From positions 62,001-126,000 of the forward strand of contig NZ_FNDH01000003.1 of the NCBI RefSeq assembly GCF_900100485.1: a stretch of DNA of 64,000 bases, read 5' to 3'. Each line of letters opens with the position of its first letter. Positions within the stretch are counted from its first letter, which is position 1. This document shows, one piece after another, positions 59,700-64,000 of the stretch. The notes beneath the pieces are model-generated. The model did no database searches and was not told the DNA's origin. It worked only from the letters and a program-made list of their open reading frames with translations. Source of the DNA: Nitrosomonas sp. Nm132 (lineage in GTDB: Bacteria; Pseudomonadota; Gammaproteobacteria; Burkholderiales; Nitrosomonadaceae). The position numbers were made by a program, and so were the translations under genes.

Positions 59700-62345
59700 T
59701 CATGACTTTGCATGTTGAGCAGGAATTCGCAGCAATGCTGGCAGTATGACGAGAGTACAAATCAGGGTGAAAGTTAGTCCAACGGTAAGTAATGCACCCA
59801 TGCTAGCGGTACCTTTGTGTGATGAGAACATAAGACTTGCAAAATCGACTAAGGCGGTTAAAGCGCTATAAAAAATAGCGCGTGCAGTACTGGTGTGAAT
59901 CAGAATTTCACTTACCTGCTTTTTATCCAAGCTTCGGTACACCATATGCAGACTGCTATCAATACCAAGACCAAGCAATAGTGGCAAAGCAATAATATTG
60001 GCAAAATTGAACGGTATATTCAACAAGACGGTGAAGACACCAGTAAATACGCTGGACAGCAAAAGTGGAATCAGCACCAGTACAGTGTATTTTATGCTGC
60101 GCAATAGTATCAGAAGTGCTACTGTAACTCCTGCCAGCGCCAGTGAAAAAGCGTGAACAAATGCTTCCACCACCGCCTCTCCTGCTTCCAGGCTTACCAC
60201 TGGCATACCGGTAGCTTGAGGTGCTATTTGTTGTACTGATCTTACGAACTGAGTCAATGCTTCATTATCACCGATATCTTCTGATGGATAAACTGCGATT
60301 CGGTATTCACCTGCCTGGCTACGCCAGCGGCCACTGAGTGATTCAGGTAGCTCTTGCTCGCTAAAGGGTACAGCTTCAATTGAAGTGCGTAAACGCTGAA
60401 TCGCAGCAGGTAATGTGGAGAGCAGATCCTCATCTATTGAATACAGTAATTTCTCCTTATCGCTGAAATTTGCTCCTTCCAGACGGACAAACAACGCTTC
60501 AAGAGATGTCTTGAGAGTAAGCGCAGATTCTGATAAAGAGGATTCAGGATACTCCTTAATATAACGGTCTAGTGCTGCATTCAAAGCATCCAATGCTTCG
60601 AGTTGCTGTACCACCATTTGCTTATCTGTTGACGGCTCCGGCATCGATAGTATCACTGGTCCGATTATAAGCGCCATTTCCTCGATAGCTGAAAGCTTCA
60701 CTTCCTGCTCCGTTGGTACAAAATCGAGCATTGTGACTATTTTGCTTACTCCAGGAAGCTCGGCTAAGCGTTCCGCTAGTTGCCGTGTTTCTTCTTGATC
60801 CTTGGTTAACACGATTGCATGCCAAGGCGAATGTTCGGGGGATGCCAGTAACTCTCGGAAAGTCTGCACCGCTTTTCCCTTTGGATCTTGCATATTAAGC
60901 AGATTGTAGTCAAACCTTACCTGAGGCAATAGTGCTATAGCAATAAGTAATAGCACAAAGATAGAGACATACGTCAATTTGCGCCACTTCAACGATAACT
61001 CAAGCATTTTACCCAGGGACCCCTTCACACCAGAATCAGGGATGGATCGCTCTGACAAATATCGTAGCAGAGCAGGACCCAGTATAAAGGTTACCAACAG
61101 ACTGATCAGCATACCTGTACCGGAGATTATCCCCAACTCTGCTACTCCACTATAGCTGGTGGGTATAAATGCGTAAAAACCAATCGCGTTAGCAATAGTA
61201 CATGCAGCCAGCGCACTTCCGGCTTCGCCACCAGCTTTATACATGGCATCTGTTGTTAGTAGACCGCTCTCGAGTACTTCGCGATACCGCAGCAGAAAGT
61301 GGATAGCAAAATCCGCACCAAGACCTATGTATAGCACTGCAAAAGCAATTGAGATAACATTCAGTTGACCAATAGCAGCAGTAGCAAAAGCAGCGGTGAG
61401 AAGCAGACCTAGCGTTAAACAAAGCAATACGGCCAGGGCTAACCTGATAGTGCGCATAGCAAAATAAAGCACTATTCCCACCAGTACAAAGGTAATTATT
61501 CCCGCAAATTCCATACCGCTGAGCGAACTCCTGAGCTCATCATCAGCTAACGCCACATCCCCAGTAATACGAAGCTGAATTGGACCATCATCCGTTAAGC
61601 CAATATCTTTCGCTGCAGCATACACCGCTGCTATAGCCTGCTCGCCTGGAAATAGTTGTGTGTAATCTGGTTTCGGTTTTACTATAATCATCTCTTGGTA
61701 ACTACTCTTCTGCGGCTCACCGCGGAAAAGCGTCTGCCATGATAGCGCCCGTGGCTTACCAGCAAGCTGCGCATTCAGAGTTTCGCTCACCCCTTTGAAC
61801 ACCGGCTCCAACTCCAAATTACGGCCTTTGCTTAATTCTTCTACTGCTCCAGTGAGCACCGAGGTAAAAGTATGAAGTGTAGGATTTTCAGCAATGCGCG
61901 CAATTAATGGCTGTGCCGCTGCCAAGCGATCAGTAATGTGTTCGAGCTCAGAGACACTCTCGTAGAGCAGGCCATTGCGCTCAAAAAAAACATCAACGTT
62001 CGGAGGATAAATATCAGTAAAATTCTTGGTATCTTTTTTTAGGCGTGCTGCGAGATGATCAGCGGCAGAATAAGCCTGCTCAGGTGTGGGAGCATTCAGC
62101 ACCAGTAGCAAGATATCCATCTCCTGGGGGAATGTTTTATTGTAGTGTATGCTATTAACACGAAACGGTAGATGCTCAGAGAGCATATCTGTGGTATCGG
62201 TATTCATACCGAGATTGCGCGAGATGTATACAACGCTAGCCACAGCTATCAAGAGTGCCGCGAGCAAAATCCAAGGAGCATAGCAATAGGAAATGCTAGC
62301 GCAGCGGGCAAAAGTACCGTAGAGCCGGCTGTGTGAAGTTTCCAT
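59700..62345 (-). CDS. hpnN: RND-type lipid transporter (HpnN-like, MMPL family)
   Basis: This 881-residue protein has the duplicated MMPL/RND layout: one N-terminal helix (about 25-45), a large periplasmic loop, a five-helix bundle (about 275-430), then a second helix (about 455-473), loop and bundle (about 735-875). The patterns GLGADFAIHFLLRYRE and GLGIDSSLHMVYRS are typical of HpnN, which moves hopanoids to the outer membrane. Nitrosomonas-type bacteria make hopanoids. No other hopanoid gene is in this window, so the substrate is inferred. GGAGGG lies 15 bases before the ATG, rather far. Confidence 0.82.
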   Translation of the reverse strand: METSHSRLYGTFARCASISYCYAPWILLAALLIAVASVVYISRNLGMNTDTTDMLSEHLPFRVNSIHYNKTFPQEMDILLLVLNAPTPEQAYSAADHLAARLKKDTKNFTDIYPPNVDVFFERNGLLYESVSELEHITDRLAAAQPLIARIAENPTLHTFTSVLTGAVEELSKGRNLELEPVFKGVSETLNAQLAGKPRALSWQTLFRGEPQKSSYQEMIIVKPKPDYTQLFPGEQAIAAVYAAAKDIGLTDDGPIQLRITGDVALADDELRSSLSGMEFAGIITFVLVGIVLYFAMRTIRLALAVLLCLTLGLLLTAAFATAAIGQLNVISIAFAVLYIGLGADFAIHFLLRYREVLESGLLTTDAMYKAGGEAGSALAACTIANAIGFYAFIPTSYSGVAELGIISGTGMLISLLVTFILGPALLRYLSERSIPDSGVKGSLGKMLELSLKWRKLTYVSIFVLLLIAIALLPQVRFDYNLLNMQDPKGKAVQTFRELLASPEHSPWHAIVLTKDQEETRQLAERLAELPGVSKIVTMLDFVPTEQEVKLSAIEEMALIIGPVILSMPEPSTDKQMVVQQLEALDALNAALDRYIKEYPESSLSESALTLKTSLEALFVRLEGANFSDKEKLLYSIDEDLLSTLPAAIQRLRTSIEAVPFSEQELPESLSGRWRSQAGEYRIAVYPSEDIGDNEALTQFVRSVQQIAPQATGMPVVSLEAGEAVVEAFVHAFSLALAGVTVALLILLRSIKYTVLVLIPLLLSSVFTGVFTVLLNIPFNFANIIALPLLLGLGIDSSLHMVYRSLDKKQVSEILIHTSTARAIFYSALTALVDFASLMFSSHKGTASMGALLTVGLTFTLICTLVILPALLRIPAQHAKS

Positions 62346-62780
62346 TATTATTTCAATTTTCCCTCCGGAAACAAGCCGGAATAACCAACCGCTAATCTGT
62401 TAGTGTTTAATTGCATTAATTCAATCAATATTTTCTGGAATTTAATTGGATATAAAACAATAGCTTGCTCTTAGATAGAATTAACCTAATTTTTGCAGTT
62501 AAACACTGATTCTTTTTAGCACTAAGTTGGAAGAGAAGTTGACTCTATCCTTAAGAAGATTCAGTCAACGGGATCAAACAGATTGGCAATTTTTATATTC
62601 ATTGTCTACAACTGTGTCTATATGGAGTACATTTGATTCTTGGTTATGCATTTAAGCTATTGATTTTATAGTGCTGTTGAGAGCAGCCGAACCCCCAGCC
62701 TACCGATTGAGAAACATAATTGTAAACTTAAGATTAATATAAATCAATCACTTACAATGCCAAAAATTCCGCGATTGAAT
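62346..62780. other. A/T-rich intergenic sequence without a visible gene
   Basis: About 435 bases between the RND gene and the IS110 left end contain no reading frame with coding character on either strand and no tRNA or clear repeat. The promoter of the RND gene must lie in its first part. Confidence 0.6.
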
Positions 62781-62789
62781 TTTTATCTT

Positions 62790-63052
62790 CCTTTTTTAGC
62801 GTAGTAAACCACCAGAGGCGGCAAGGCGCGCAAAAGAAACAAGCGGCGTCAGCGTCTGAGGAGTAGAGTTGGAATGCCGCGCTGGAGAAGACCGACACAT
62901 CATTGGTGCTAATCCGCCCGTTTTTTAGCGTGGTCATGGGCCACGTCGGCGACATTGGTGAGTCCGTGATAACGGACATCCCGTTTGAAAGAGTGAGTAA
63001 AACGACGTACCCGAGCCAGTGCGGCGTTCCGCTAGAGATGATGGAGGATGTT
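62790..63052 (+). ncRNA. IS110 left-end non-coding region, possible bridge RNA locus
   Basis: The G/C-rich 260 bases before the IS110 transposase differ sharply from the A/T-rich flank and probably are the left end of the element. IS110-group elements encode a structured guide (bridge) RNA in this position. Visible structure includes the hairpin GTCCGT-GATA-ACGGAC (62962-62977) and two copies of TTTTTTAGCGT (near 62792 and 62923). The RNA itself is an inference from family knowledge. The exact left boundary is not marked by terminal repeats, as is usual for the family. Confidence 0.45.
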
Positions 63053-63355
63053 ATGGCAAAGCGCAAGAAAAGTAAATTGGAGTTAACCCACCCGAAGGCG
63101 GCGGGGATTGATATTGGTTCTGCGAGCCATTTTGTGGCGGCACCGCCGGATCGGGATAACGAGCCGGTACGGGAATTCAAGAGTTTCACCGCAGACCTGA
63201 ATGGTTTGGCGGACTGGTTGGAGGCCTGTGAAATCGACACTGTGGCAATGGAATCGACGGGGATATACTGGATTCCGCTGTATGAACTTCTGGAGTCGCG
63301 GGGGCTGACTGTGTACCTGGTGAATGCGTGGCACGTTAACCCGAATATTTCATAA
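63053..63355 (+). pseudogene. IS110-family transposase, cut after about 95 residues
   Basis: The ATG at 63053 follows GGAGG. The frame reads the DEDD transposase start: AGIDIGSASHFVAAPPDRDN with the first catalytic Asp, and VAMESTGIYWIPLYELLESR with the Glu. It then reads VYLVNAWHV, after which family members normally continue with K-N/D-x-PGRKTDVxD. Here the frame runs into the 170-bp element at 63336 and stops after PNIS. The rest of the transposase is not found on the other side of the element, so it is dead. Confidence 0.88.
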
Positions 63356-63505
63356 ACTGGCACGTGTCCTCACTTACCTTTTGATTAATAAGAAAGATTT
63401 TGCTCAGTCGAGTGTATGAATCACTACACTCCTCCTTCTCAAAACTTCCCTATTAATCTAAATCCTGCGTGATCATCACGCGAATTTATGAAATATTCGG
63501 GTTAA
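63336..63505 (-). repeat. Intact copy 3 of the 170-bp MITE-like element (inverted)
   Basis: This copy has the same length as copy 2 and lies in the opposite orientation. Its terminal repeats begin TTAACCCGAATATTTCATAA (63336 on) and end TTATGAAATATTCGGGTTAA at 63505. By eye it differs from copy 2 at about 10 of 170 positions. In the apical hairpin a G-C pair has become A-T on both arms (GAGTGTA/TACACTC). It interrupts the IS110 transposase, so it inserted, or recombined in, after that element. Confidence 0.9.
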
Positions 63506-63530
63506 GAATTATTTTGAAGAGGAATCAATC

Positions 63531-64000
63531 GTGAAATCAAAGTATTCAGAAGCGTTTATTGGACAGGCGTTAATCAAAGTATATTCTCGAGGAGACCGGA
63601 CAGTGCGATCGGTTGCGGAAGAGATGAACGTTAGTTTCCACACGGTAAAAAATTGGATGAAAAGGAAAGCTGTGGATAAGCTTGGTGTAACGTCGACAAA
63701 AGGAAAACGGCCCCAGGACTGGACTGCTGATGAACAACTGGTGGCATTGCATGAGGCCCATGGTTTGTCTGGAGAGGCCTTGTATGCGTGGTGTCGTGAG
63801 CAAGGTTTATTTGCTCATCATCTGACAAGCTGGAGAGCGGCCTTTTGTACCAACGAGAAGGCAGCGCCAGGCACTCGTGAAATTCGAACATTGAAAAACG
63901 AGAATGAGAAACTCAAGCGTGAATTAGTGCGCAAAGAGAAGGCATTGGCGGAAGCGGCAGCATTGCTGATGCTACAAAAAAGTTCCGTGCGTTCTGGGAG
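63531..64000 (+). CDS. IS3-family transposase OrfA, incomplete at window end
   Basis: A GTG at 63531 with GAAGAGGA upstream starts a frame of 156 residues that runs off the window. It reads a helix-turn-helix (RTVRSVAEEMNVSFHTVKNW), then KRPQDWTADEQLVALHEAHG and a leucine-zipper-like coiled coil (REIRTLKNENEKLKRELVRK) ending AEAAALLMLQK. That is the layout of IS3-group OrfA. At the A-run 63976-63981 the annotated frame changes to SSVRSG, while the -1 frame reads KKFRAFWE, which looks more like the family. This points to a lost base or a slippage site. Only 25 bases separate it from the 170-bp element, so its left inverted repeat is missing or not recognised. Confidence 0.8.
   Translation, partial: MKSKYSEAFIGQALIKVYSRGDRTVRSVAEEMNVSFHTVKNWMKRKAVDKLGVTSTKGKRPQDWTADEQLVALHEAHGLSGEALYAWCREQGLFAHHLTSWRAAFCTNEKAAPGTREIRTLKNENEKLKRELVRKEKALAEAAALLMLQKSSVRSG

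Noticed and set aside
62752-63363. Long minus-strand open frame of 203 codons over the IS110 left end
   Set aside because: It is opposite the recognised IS110 transposase and its non-coding left end, has Ser/Arg-rich composition typical of antisense frames, and matches no family I know.
63570-63891. Minus-strand open frames over the IS3 orfA
   Set aside because: They are shadows of the orfA reading frame, which has the helix-turn-helix and coiled-coil pattern.

Overview
The window looks like a chromosome segment of a betaproteobacterium, most likely a Nitrosomonas-type ammonia oxidiser. I base this on gene orders that are typical of that class: lepA-lepB-DUF4845-rnc-era-pdxJ-acpS-nagZ, rpoE-rseA-mucD, leuC-entericidin-leuD-leuB-asd-fimV-truA-trpFBA-accD-folC-dedD-cvpA-purF-metZ. 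The modest GC content, the hopanoid-type RND protein and the density of transposon debris agree. This assignment is from memory of gene order and was not searched.

Layout. Positions 1-10842 are almost entirely minus-strand housekeeping genes: the start of lpdA, then nagZ, acpS, pdxJ, era, rnc, a DUF4845 protein, lepB, lepA, a thioredoxin-fold protein, a DegP-type protease, the anti-sigma factor rseA and sigma factor rpoE. nadB (plus strand) and a complete GlrK-QseG-GlrR (QseE-QseG-QseF) sigma-54 signalling operon fill 11106-16358. A haem-binding ChaN-like protein with a C-terminal PDZ domain and purL follow on the minus strand, then nnr (plus), cysS (minus) and the paralogous pair ppiA-ppiB (plus). 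From 43668 down to 26397 lies a 17-kb run of minus-strand genes for leucine, threonine/lysine-family, tryptophan, fatty acid, folate, purine and methionine synthesis, with FimV, TruA and a tiny entericidin lipoprotein embedded. acs and a metallo-beta-lactamase-fold hydrolase follow on the plus strand.

The stretch from about 47 kb to the end is accessory. It holds an unrecognised two-transmembrane coiled-coil protein, a small RlpA-like protein, a multiply broken IS630-type transposase, and a translationally coupled type I restriction-modification operon (hsdM-hsdS-hsdR) that continues into a YgjP-type metallopeptidase. Next come a decayed unknown gene, an alpha/beta hydrolase, a scrap of a group II intron reverse transcriptase, a DedA protein and an HpnN-type RND protein. 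It ends in a pile-up of IS110 left end, a 170-bp hairpin element and an IS3-type orfA that runs off the window.

The most interesting non-coding item is a 170-bp element with 23-bp terminal inverted repeats (MITE-like). It occurs three times: decayed at 187-332, intact at 2600-2769, and intact but inverted at 63336-63505. The two intact copies have identical length, differ at about ten positions by eye, and show a compensatory base-pair change in the apical stem. One copy sits where recO is normally found, and recO is absent there. Another copy cuts an IS110 transposase. No tRNA, rRNA or CRISPR array was seen.
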